A stretch of 64,000 nt of DNA from Rutpela maculata. Taxonomy: Eukaryota; Arthropoda; Insecta; Coleoptera; Cerambycidae. The translations under genes were made by a program, and so were the position numbers. Positions 32,704 to 42,239 of the stretch are shown in pieces; position 1 is the first letter of the stretch, and every line of letters begins with the position of its first letter. The DNA is taken from the NCBI GenBank assembly GCA_936432065.2, contig OW386293.2, positions 26,548,234-26,612,233 of the forward strand, in the 5' to 3' direction. The notes under the pieces were generated by a model that did no database searches, was not told the origin of the DNA, and saw only the letters and a list, made by a program, of their open reading frames with translations.

Positions 32704-33844
32704 TTTCCCAGCTTCGAAGAATTGCAAGCAGTCTGTTGTTGCATGGATATGTGAACGGAAGAAAATGTTTTTTTACCATCGACACAGGTACTACGTCATC
32801 AATAGTACGGCCAGGATTTATATAGGGCATAAAGATTACCAAAAGGCAAAATGAAGAAGTGATCGTCCGGATTGCTACGGGGGACAAGGCTACGGTTCAT
32901 GGAGAAGTAGACCTGGGTTTGCAGATTGGACAATTAAGGTTCGACCACAGGGTCATCGTGGCTGACATTACGGATGACTTCATTTTGGGGCTAGACATCA
33001 TGGAACAGTATGGATTTATTGTTGACGTAGGAAAGCGAGTCTTAAGGATTGGAAACAAACAATTTATTTTATCAAAAGTGAACGACCAATGCGAGAAAAC
33101 CAGGATGTTGACAACGCAGGCAGTCAAAACTCCTGCATTATCCAGAAAACCAGACAAGGAAGATTGCAAGCGCTACCCTCAGGTGGGAAAATTGCCGAAC
33201 ATGGTTGAAGTCAACACTGTCAAGATCGATCTTCCAGACAGTTGGACTAAGAAAACTCTGAGGCAAGAGCAACTGCACGATGTAGAAATCGGACCCATGT
33301 TGAGAGCAAAAGAAGAGGGAACGCGTCCAGTATGGAAGGATGTTTCCAACAAAGAAGTGGGGCTGAAGGCTTTATGGTCACAATGGGATTCACTTACGGT
33401 CGTAGATGGACTTTTGAGAAGAGCATGGGAAAGCCCAGATGGGAAGCAGGTTGCCATGCGTCTAGTGATTCCCAGGTGTCGTGTACCAGAAGTACTCCAG
33501 GAAGCACATAATGAAACGTCCAGCAGACACTTTTGCATAAAAAAGACATTGAGTAGAGCACGGGAACAGTTCTATTGGGTTAATAGTCGCCAGGATGTGG
33601 AGGCCTGGTGTCGCAAGTGTAAGAATTGTGCTGCCCGTGGGGAACCATTTTCTATGAGCGGAAGGAATGGAGACCCCCGAAACTTCAACCTCCTTGGGAT
33701 GGACCGTATACTGTTATTATCCGAATTAATGATGTCGTTTATCGGATTAAACGAAGCAAAAAGTCCAAGATGAAGATCGTACATTTGGATAGACTGGCGA
33801 AATACACCGATGATTCCAAATTGCCTGACCGGGACGTTCAGGCT
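32704..33844 (+). pseudogene. pol remnant: protease plus integrase ends, RT/RNase H/IN core deleted
   Basis: The protease active site FTIDTGTTSS lies near 32772, followed by a stop at 32825, then a 304-codon frame from 32859. This holds the protease flap/C-terminus (ILGLDIMEQYGFIVD). It is joined directly to ALSRKP, the sequence that normally ends RNase H, then to the integrase zinc-binding HHCC region (HNETSSRHF...CRKCKNC). In another frame (33626-33847) follows the integrase GPY/F domain (PPWDGPYTVIIRINDVVYRI). Thus one in-frame deletion removed RT and RNase H, and a second removed the integrase DDE core. The remaining order is that of Ty3/gypsy. Confidence 0.88.
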
Positions 33845-33846
33845 TA

Positions 33847-33864
33847 AGGGGGGGGGGGGGGGCA
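33847..33864 (+). other. Polypurine tract
   Basis: A run of about 15 G preceded by aa, immediately upstream of the 3' LTR, is the expected plus-strand priming site. The pure-G form is unusual. Confidence 0.75.
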
Positions 33865-33865
33865 G

Positions 33866-34284
33866 TGTGATGTATTGCAACCGCTTCAATGAATTCATAT
33901 GTATTTGCACCTACTCAAGAAAGAACCTACCAGTAGTAGTTCTAGAGTGATGACATCTGGAATTATCTAGAGAATGGTGGCGTCATCACAGAACAATCGA
34001 GATCTGTCATTTTTAGGTATAAAAGACCGCATTCTCGGCGGGTAGTTCGGAGAGTATAGAAAGTAGAAGTTTTTGAATTGACAGTTTGGAAAAGTGAGGT
34101 TAAAACTACAAAGTGATAAACATTGTTATTTTTAGTCAGTAAAGTTCATTCAAGTTAATAATCAGTATTGTGAAGTATCCAGTAAATTATTTAATAAAGT
34201 GTGTTAGTGGACAATCTCTTGTTATAATTTTTGGAATCCACGGAATTTGCGAGGGTAGTTTCCTAAGGGTGGAAACACGTTACA
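33866..34284 (+). repeat. Gypsy 3' LTR
   Basis: 419 bp, tgtgatgtattgcaacc... to ...ggtggaaacacgttaca, followed by the target duplication GTAT. High identity to the 5' LTR implies a fairly recent insertion. Confidence 0.95.
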
Positions 34285-34454
34285 GTATATAACGTACATA
34301 TAGGTTTTAAGATAATTAATTAAAAGCACATACAATGAATTCAATTAGTTGTTATAGCAAGCAGTTCTTATGTCTGCAACACTAAAATTAAAAAGGTTAA
34401 CTTTATCCTGAATATCATGCCAGTTATGACACATAACATACACCGGTGAGAATT

Positions 34455-35846
34455 CTAATAGATTTGTTCTTGGTGTGGGTAAATAAAAAATTGAGTAGTT
34501 GATCTTGTTTGCATCAGTGGCATATGAACAAGCGCATTAACTTTTGCCAACAGTTCAGGACATTTTATTTTATCATTGACAAGTTTATACAAAAACATAA
34601 CAGAGTGAAGAAAGCGCCTTCTGACCAGTTCATCAGCATTGAACCTCTCTAGCAGCTTGTCGTGCGAAAACCCTATTGGCGGATAGATTTTGTCCTCCTT
34701 AAATGCCATAAATTTTAAAAATCTTCTATGAATTTGTTCGATAGCTTTACCGTGTACAGCGTTGTTAGGATTCCATACAACAGAGCCATACTCAAGTTTA
34801 GAACGCACAAAGGACGTAAACAGAATTTTCAATGTGTCGATGTTGTTGAGCTCTAATGTTAAAGCCCAGGATTTTATAAGCTGATGATACAATGATATTG
34901 CTGGTTAAAGGTCAACTTGCTATCAAAAGTTATGCCTAGATCTTTAAATACATTTGGTTTATTTAAATGTACCTGATTTATAGAGTATTCATGCTGCACA
35001 GGATTCAATTTTCTAGTATAGGTGACAGCGTTACATTTAGCAGCGTTGAGAGGTAGGAAGTTTGAGGTGCACCAGTCGTTTATTAGATCCAGGTCCGCTT
35101 GCAGTAGCAGTCAGATTCATCCTTGATAGCTAGATACAGTTTCAAGTCATCCGCATATAGTAAACAATGGCAGTTCAGACCAAGTACAATGTCATTTATA
35201 AATAAAATAAAGAATAGGGGACCCAACACTGACCCTTGTGGTACCCCAGAAGTACAAACTATTCTTTCAGATTTATACCCACGATATTGAACATACTGGT
35301 TTCTACATTTTAAGTAGGAGGAGCAAAATAGAATTAAATCTCGGTTAAGGCCGAAAGCAGAAAGCTTTCTTAGTAAAATACCGTGCTCAAGTCTGTCGAA
35401 CGCCTTTGAGAAGACTGTATAAATGACATCTACCTGTCCATTGCCATCCAACACCTCCGAAATAAATTGTGTAACACAAACCAAGTTGCTGATTGTCGAC
35501 CGGCCTGCCACAAAGCCGTGCTGATTAAGACAAATTTGTTCATTGACATGTGAAGCTCCTCGTATAGAGTGAATTCAAAGACTTTACTAAAATTATTAAT
35601 GATGGTAATGGGTCGATAGTTTTTTATGTCAGTCCGATTGTCTTTTTTAAAGACGGGAATAATTTTGGAGTTTTTCCATAACTCTGGAAATGTGTTAATG
35701 TTAAGGGCTAAATTAAATAAAATAAGTAAAGGTTTCGCTAAGACATTAGCACAGTCTTTGATAAGAAATGACGGTATACCATCAGGACCAGCGGTAAATT
35801 TGTTTTTTAACTTCTTGATAGCTTTAAATATCTTATCTTCATTCAT
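34455..35846 (-). pseudogene. LINE reverse transcriptase (Jockey/CR1 group), three frames
   Basis: Reading down the minus strand: KLKNKFTAGPDGIPSFLIKD (entry to the RT domain), KIIPVFKKDNRTDIKNYRPI, an intact-looking palm with SKAFDRLEHGILLRK, SGVPQGSVLGPLFFILFIND and the catalytic YADDLKLYLAIKDES. The C-terminal region follows, with FVRSKLEYGSVVWNPNNAVH. Frame changes occur near 35500 and 35080, so the copy is dead, but motif preservation suggests modest age. The endonuclease is absent through 5' truncation. The clade cannot be fixed from motifs alone. Confidence 0.88.
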
Positions 35847-36432
35847 ATCTAAACTTCTTTGTTGTTTATTAATATCCAGTTAGCTAAACTAATTATTAGT
35901 TATCAATTTAGTTAACTTAGCTAACTAGACATTGATAAACTAGTCCTGAGTGATATATATCCAATACTCCCCAAATTGAGAATTTAAATAATTTCGTGTT
36001 TCATTTGACGTATGACCTGGGGCGCCATCGTGTTGGTAATTCAATCATTGAAATTGTCTTACAGGCATATTGTCTACAAAGGGCTCTATTTCTTGTCGTA
36101 GAATGTTAATAACATTTTCGGTATTCAAATTACCGTGAAAAAAATGAGGACCTATTATTTGGTATCCAATAAAACCATACACCAAATCCAAATCATCGTT
36201 GATGATTAACTGTAGCGGTTACGTGCGGATTTTCACGAGCCCAATGATGATTATTATGCCGATTAAAAATTCCGGCACTGCTTATATGGGCCTTGTCTGT
36301 CGATATAATTGTTCCTTCAAATCCTAGCACTTCGTTGCACTGACGCAAAAACCACTGGCTATAGAAGTGCCTTTGAAAGTCGTTTGGATATAGATGGTGA
36401 CTAATCCTAATTTTGTAGGATTTGAATTTATT

Positions 36433-38600
36433 TTTTTTTTAAGCAACGCAACGCAAGCTTACCCTAAAGTATAAAATATACAAGGTGTGAAGAAAACTTT
36501 GTTGTGTGAAAATCGATTAAAATATTGATATTTCTGACAAAATTTCTAAAAGAAAAAGTCAATATTTCCATGCATGTAGACATTGCCAGGCATCGAAATA
36601 TAACTGTTAGGAAATAATCATTTTTGGTACAGTAAGAAAATATTATTTTCTTACAGTTGTTATTTGTACACCACATTTTAGGAAAATATATGTTATTTTT
36701 GCTTATTTGACGAAGGGAATCGCCCTTCTAAATTTGTTGTGATATCATTGAAACATTTTATATAAAAAATATGTCTGATTAATATTTAACAAAATAATTC
36801 CAAATGTGTATCACTTTTTTATCTTTCAATACAACCAGTGATACGAATTCTTATATAGTTTTTGATCTCTTGACGATATTTTTAAAAACTATGAAGTTGG
36901 GAAGTTCCAAAGAATAAATGGTCAATTTCATATATGTAATGGCTGTTAGTCTCACGTCCGTCATGTATTTCTAACAAAATTAATTATATTATTATAAAAT
37001 TTAAAGACAAATGAAAACTGTTGTAGAGACATATATGTACATGTGATCTTTTATCAAAGTATCACACGAAAATGATGCTCAAATTTTCTTAACATTTCGT
37101 ACGAATGTCATCAGAATAGATATGCACAGTGAAAACGCCGCCATCTTGATATAGGGTTAAGTTTTTTTAAATATCTAGCTTCCCGTCAAAAATGTAATAA
37201 AAAAAGAAAACGTTTTGTATATCCTAAAATTCTCTACAATTTTGGTACTTTTATTTTTATTCGTAGGATTAATATTTTACGATTTACAGTTCGGGAAAGG
37301 TAAAAATGGATGGATTGAAATAGTGGAGCGGATCTGGTTCTGAAATGAAACCAACTTAAAAAAAAAAAATTTGACTATTGGGTTTCGTCTTATCAAGTTA
37401 GTCCAGCTTAATCGTACGGGGTGGAGGAGGAATTCGCATTTAAAATTCGCAAAAACACGTTTTTCCGCGAAAACTTTGTTGTCGAAAATCTGACTTTAAA
37501 GTGAGTGCACTCTTTTGAATAACAAAATTAGAAATGATAAATATACTCACCCTTTGTTTACTAAAAATGAAAAAGTGAAAGAAATTAGCAGAAATTAAGA
37601 AATATTGCCATTCCTACTAAAAATTGCGTTTCTTGAGCTTTTTGCGCGAACGATAAATATTTTGAAATTACAGGTTTTAAATTTTTTGTGAGTTTATTAA
37701 TTATAAAAAATTGACGTAAAACAGCAAAATTTCGCCATTTCTCAAAACTTTGAGGGCGATGCGCGATCGGAAAATATTTTTTGATTTGAATTTTTTTTTT
37801 ATCTTGCTTAGTTAGATGACTTTTCCGGGGTATAGCGATGGAAAAATAAAAAAAGTATTTTTTCGGCCCACCCTATTATTCACTATTAAAAAGTACAGTA
37901 ATGTCAGTTTTAATTCCAAGGAATGTAATTAAATGTCAAATTTGGTTAATACTTTTTCATTGTTGATACTATAGAAAATCATTCATAGCCAGAGCCCGTA
38001 TTTTGGATGACATTGACGTAAAATGCAGAGTCGGCATGGGCGGGTAGTACAAAATTATAATAAGTCTTATCTCTTTTTGTAGTTAACTGCTCATCCAATT
38101 GGAAACATTAAATCAAATTGTTACATTGCAGATTAATACCACGTAATTAACAATAGATAATTAAATATGATTCTAAATATTCGGCACGAAAAGAACGCCG
38201 CGCGCCGTTTCTCTAAGAATATCACTTGTAAATCCCTATTTTTCTATTGATGGGAGTTAGACGACCCATGCCATGTAATTAAAAACTTGCGCGATCATAA
38301 CAGGGTAATATTGCACCTTTGATAGGTACTTGAGCTTTGCATCATTTAATGTTAACTCGGCGTCTTCACAAATCCACGATTGTACCGTTTGTATTACGTG
38401 GTAATGGACGCGCCATAATATACTAAACTGCCGAAATAGTCATTAGAAAGTTTCCCGTACCCATGTCTGGAAATAGTATATCAGCGGGAAATCGACGCAT
38501 AGTGAAACACTGAATTTAATTATTATTGTTTCATGTTAAATTAATAAAGAAATACCAGCATAGAAAGACGCCAAACACAGCGTATGCAATGACAATATTA
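36433..38600. other. Long gene-free interval
   Basis: No coding frame with a domain. Bases 37140-37870 are AT-rich with a ttttccggggtatagcgatgg block. Bases 37985-38060 (gagcccgtattttggatgac) match, in inverse, a block near 44785-44815. Bases 38180-38500 are less repetitive and CpG-containing (gccgcgcgccgtttctc) and might be single-copy sequence. Confidence 0.5.
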
Positions 38601-38900
38601 GAGATGCAGGTAAACGGAAATATACATATGGAGAAGAAAATATAAAAGCTCTGAACAGATTATGATTTAAAAAACAGCTAAAAGTCAGTACATAAAGTGG
38701 ATGGCTCGAGATTTTTACAAAAATATTCAACTCTGGTAGCCCTTCATTTTTAAACTCGGTGTGCGTTAATCGAAAATATACACACGGAGAAGAAAATCAA
38801 ACAGATTTGGATATATTATGATTAAAATAACAACTAAAAAGTGTATACATAAAGCCGATGACTCAAGATACCCACAATAATATTCAACTTCAGTAATATA
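38600..38900 (+). repeat. Diverged tandem duplication, unit about 145 bp
   Basis: About 38615-38745 and 38765-38895 share cgRaaatatacacaYRgagaagaaaat, agattatgatt(t)aaaa, cagctaaaa and taaagtggatggctcgaga-like blocks in the same order. No coding is seen. Confidence 0.65.
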
Positions 38901-39177
38901 TTCAACTACATTAGCGGTTGCGTTGCGATTTCATTACCTACTACCTCAATAACAGTTTAACAGCAGTTAGCAAAAACATTTTTACTACATCGTGTTTATC
39001 TGTTGCTTTCTCACCTGTTATTTTCGAGCAGAAATAACAGTCTGTTAATGCTATTTACAAATAACAGTTATAAAATAACAGGTTATTAAATAACAACTCA
39101 TCTCTAGTTTGGCTTTGGCAGTGTGCGTTGGGTTTCGGGCGGGTGAGCCACGCAGTGTTGATAGCCCCAAAACTCAT
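38901..39177. other. ataacag-rich tract, possible hAT-like end
   Basis: Repeated taacagtt/ataacagg motifs, ending at aacaactcatctctag near 39105. The inverse, ctagagatgagttgttattt, resembles a short hAT-type terminal repeat. No partner end was found. Confidence 0.3.
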
Positions 39178-39410
39178 ACTCATATTCAAATTCAAATTCT
39201 TTATTTGCCTTTTCAGTGTAATTACACAATCAGACACGTCAATATAATATACAATGTTTAAAAATTAAAAATTGGTACATACATACATTGAGATATATAT
39301 AAAACTTAATATAAAACATAAAATCTAGAAAACATGCATAATTACGAACAAAAAATATACGTACTTGGTTACATATTATACAAAAGATACACTGTCATAG
39401 CAAATTAAAA

Positions 39411-42239
39411 TTAATAATTTATGTCAGCATTTAAGAACTCATCAAAATTATAAAATGCATTTTCTGTAAGAATTCCTTTTATCTTTTGTTTGAATCTCTT
39501 AAAATCTAGATTTATAATTGTCTTTGGTAGTTTATTAAAAAATAATGGTCCGTAATAATTTTTGGCACCTCGACTGTGGTTTAGTCTTATATAATTTATT
39601 TTAATGTGACCATTATTTCTGATATTATGCGAATGTATATCACTTACAAGACTATATTGATTTAAGTTCATTTTAACAAACAAAAGACATTCATAAATAT
39701 ACACAGAGGGCAAAGTTAAAATTTTTAAATCCTTAAATTTCTCTCTAACATCCTCTCTAAAACCCATAAAACACATCGATCTAATGGCATGGCGCTGTAT
39801 AGAAAATATTCGACCAGTATGTGCCGAATGACCCCAAGTAATGATAGCATAACTGATTACCGAATGAAAAAGACTGAAGTAGGCTGTTTTTACTACTTGC
39901 ATTGGTACGACATGTACAAGATTTCTTATTAAGTATAAAGTCTTATTAAATTTTTTAACCATAAAATCTATTTGGTGCTCCCAGGTAAGGAGGGGATCTA
40001 AGTACACTCCAAGAAATTTAGTATAGTTCGGGTTTTTTACGCCGTCTAAATTACGATATGAAAATACCATGTTTGTTGTTTTTTCATTATTTAGTAGTAG
40101 TTTATTTGCTGTAAACCAGTTTTGAAAATCTACTGCTTTATTGGCCATATCATGCAGTAAACACTTTATGTTATTATCTTTAGTGATTATTGTGGTGTCA
40201 TCGGCATATAATATAGTACTGCAATTTACATTTGCGTAAATTAAGTCGTTAATATAAATAATGAATAACACCGGTCCCAATACAGATCCCTGTGGTACAC
40301 CGTGATTGATTGGTAAGAGGTCGGAAATTTCTTTATTAAAAAATGTACTCTGTCTTCTATTTGACAAGTAGGATGTTATCAACTTTAAGCTAACCTCATT
40401 GAAGCCATAGAAATGTAATTTATCAAAGAGGATATCGTGAGAAATACAATCGAAAGCTTTACTTAAGTCGCAAAAAATGGATCCTACGTAGTTTTTATTT
40501 TCGAATCCTTCTACGATATTATCTATTAATTTTAAAACAGCTAGAGAAGTTGAGCGACTCTTCCTGAAACCAAACTGACTATCAATTAACAGGGCGTTTT
40601 CTTCAAAGTATTCACAGATTTGTTTCTTCAGAAGAATTTCGAATATTTTTGAAATTACTGGTAGCAACGATATTGGTCGATAGTTTACTGGGTCGTCTGC
40701 TGAACCTTTTTTATATACTGGTATTATTTTAGCAATTTTAAAGCAGTCTGGATATGTACCCTCTCTAATGCATATGTTAAATAATTTTGTTAAGGGTATA
40801 ATTAGAATATCCTTGACGTACTTAATTATTTTATAGTTCATATCATAAACATCTTTGCTACCATTATTTTTCAGCTCATTTAAAGTTTCTCTTACCTCAA
40901 TAAATCCTACTTCTCTGAATTTAAATGTGTTCATCTGTCTGTTTTGTATGGTTAGGTAGTGTTGTGATGAATGATTTATATCAGGTAGCTGTTTGATAAT
41001 ATTTTCTGCAACCTCTACATAATAATTATTCAAATCGGTTGCATTAAGGGTAGTTTTTATATTTTTATTTTGCCTATTTACACTGTCATTAATAACGCTC
41101 CACATACCCCTTTGGATATTTCCGCAATTTTTAATATAATGTGCATTTGCTTCTTTTTTTATGTATGATAACTCTGCTTTATATTTTTTCCGAGCAATTT
41201 TTATTTCTTGTTGAATAAACTCGCAGGGTCTGTTTTTTTTAATTTCTAGTAGTAGTCTTAAATGCTCCCGCAGACTATGCAGTTTTTCGTTATTCCATTT
41301 TATTTTATGTATGGGTTTGTTGTTTTTCCCCTCAAATTGTTTTAAAACCATAGGACAAGAGATATTTAGATCGCGTACGAGAACATCCATAAATTTGTTA
41401 CATTTGTTATTTAAGTCTATATTATCATTATCAATAAAGCAGAAATTTTCTGCGCTCAACAATTGAAAATAATTGATTAAATTTTCTTCTCGCATTTGCC
41501 TACAGATAGTTGTTTCTTTACAACAGATTTTTTCTTTTTGGGGCACATTTATGACTACAGCAGAGTGATCTGACAAATTGGGATCAAGGATTTCTGTTGA
41601 ATAGTCACGAAAATTTACAAATATATTATCTATACAGTTATTATTACGGGTTTTATCGTGAATGGTAGGAAAAAAACCGAAAGAAGCAAAAACATCACAG
41701 ACGCTAAAAACTTCCTTTTCTTTCTTGTTAAAATGAACATTAAAATCACCTAGTACAATCACATTTTTACCCTTATTTATAAATTTCATTAATAGTTTTG
41801 CAACACAATCAGTAAAGATATTTAAATTACCATTTGGAGATCTGTAGGTGCATACTATTATTAGATTTTGGCAAGGAATTTCTATTGCTGCCAATTCACA
41901 ATCTAGCTCAATGGACATATTTGTAATATCCGATCGTTCAAAAAATTCAGTGTTTAATTTTGTCAGGATACATACCCCACCTCTTAACCTTATTTTCCTA
42001 CAGAAGTAGCTAGCTAACTTATAATTTTCTATACAGAGAAAATCTATTGTTGTATCATAAAGAAAATGCTCACTAAGACAAAGAATATCATATTTGTTCG
42101 AGAGGGAGTTTACAAAAAATTCCAATTCTAATTTTTTATTTGAAATTGATTGGATATTTATATGAAATACAGAAAAGTTATTTTTATTTTCTTCGTTTAA
42201 ATTATTGAAGTTATATTCATTACTTACGAAAAAACTGGT
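39411..42239 (-). CDS. CR1 ORF2: endonuclease-reverse transcriptase
   Basis: Makes the single polyprotein that nicks the target and copies the RNA. The frame is open from 42239 to 39411 (942 codons). The N-terminal part is an apurinic-type endonuclease: FHINIQSISNK, then ILCLSEHFL, VVLGDFNVHF-like GDFN at about residue 147 of the 904-codon segment, and LSDHSAVVI. The reverse transcriptase follows: NYRPISLLPVISK, FCDLSKAFDCISHDIL, GVPQGSVLGPVLFIIYINDL, the catalytic YADDTTI, then a thumb region with SYAIITWGHSAH. I see no internal stop or missing catalytic residue. There is no ATG in the first ~105 codons; the frame overlaps the ORF1 end, so initiation must use reinitiation, frameshifting or a non-AUG codon, or the copy carries a small indel there. 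Confidence 0.92.
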   Translation of the reverse strand, partial: TSFFVSNEYNFNNLNEENKNNFSVFHINIQSISNKKLELEFFVNSLSNKYDILCLSEHFLYDTTIDFLCIENYKLASYFCRKIRLRGGVCILTKLNTEFFERSDITNMSIELDCELAAIEIPCQNLIIVCTYRSPNGNLNIFTDCVAKLLMKFINKGKNVIVLGDFNVHFNKKEKEVFSVCDVFASFGFFPTIHDKTRNNNCIDNIFVNFRDYSTEILDPNLSDHSAVVINVPQKEKICCKETTICRQMREENLINYFQLLSAENFCFIDNDNIDLNNKCNKFMDVLVRDLNISCPMVLKQFEGKNNKPIHKIKWNNEKLHSLREHLRLLLEIKKNRPCEFIQQEIKIARKKYKAELSYIKKEANAHYIKNCGNIQRGMWSVINDSVNRQNKNIKTTLNATDLNNYYVEVAENIIKQLPDINHSSQHYLTIQNRQMNTFKFREVGFIEVRETLNELKNNGSKDVYDMNYKIIKYVKDILIIPLTKLFNICIREGTYPDCFKIAKIIPVYKKGSADDPVNYRPISLLPVISKIFEILLKKQICEYFEENALLIDSQFGFRKSRSTSLAVLKLIDNIVEGFENKNYVGSIFCDLSKAFDCISHDILFDKLHFYGFNEVSLKLITSYLSNRRQSTFFNKEISDLLPINHGVPQGSVLGPVLFIIYINDLIYANVNCSTILYADDTTIITKDNNIKCLLHDMANKAVDFQNWFTANKLLLNNEKTTNMVFSYRNLDGVKNPNYTKFLGVYLDPLLTWEHQIDFMVKKFNKTLYLIRNLVHVVPMQVVKTAYFSLFHSVISYAIITWGHSAHTGRIFSIQRHAIRSMCFMGFREDVREKFKDLKILTLPSVYIYECLLFVKMNLNQYSLVSDIHSHNIRNNGHIKINYIRLNHSRGAKNYYGPLFFNKLPKTIINLDFKRFKQKIKGILTENAFYNFDEFLNADINY

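Larger units (their letters stand above)
30560..34284 (+). mobile_element. Gypsy-type LTR retrotransposon with internal deletions
   Basis: Two near-identical LTRs (TG...CA) bound 3.7 kb and are flanked by the 4-bp duplication GTAT (30556-30559 and 34285-34288). The interior has gag with a zinc knuckle, an aspartic protease, the zinc-binding N-terminus of integrase and the GPY/F C-terminal domain. Reverse transcriptase, RNase H and the integrase catalytic core are missing. A full gypsy element is typically 5-7 kb. It cannot move by itself. It sits in the 3' UTR of the surrounding LINE, so it is the youngest layer of this nest. Confidence 0.93.
30394..35935 (-). mobile_element. LINE inserted in mariner, itself split by gypsy element
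   Basis: A 5'-truncated non-LTR element on the minus strand. Its 3' end is at about 30394 with a (TAAA)n tail (tttatttatttattta on the plus strand), and its coding part lies at 34455-35900. Removing the gypsy element (30560-34284 plus one GTAT) rejoins its 3' UTR. No clear target duplication of the LINE was found. Confidence 0.75.
30118..36432 (-). pseudogene. Mariner-like transposase split by a 5.5-kb nested insertion
   Basis: The 5' part (36432 to about 35936) reads STDKAHISSAGIFNRHNNHHW (first catalytic Asp) and YQHDGAPGHTSNETRNYLNS (second Asp). The 3' part (30394 to 30118) continues with NGPILWPARSPDIIPADGYL and a C-terminal tail ending QFEHLL then stop. Together they form one transposase interrupted by the LINE (which itself contains the gypsy element). 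Stop codons also lie near 36205 and 36055. A short sequence at 29955 (aacaccctgta) may be part of its terminal repeat. Confidence 0.78.

Noticed and set aside
30560..34284. Infectious errantivirus (gypsy with env)
   Set aside because: No envelope-like frame between the integrase end and the 3' LTR, and no reverse transcriptase; it is a defective LTR retrotransposon.
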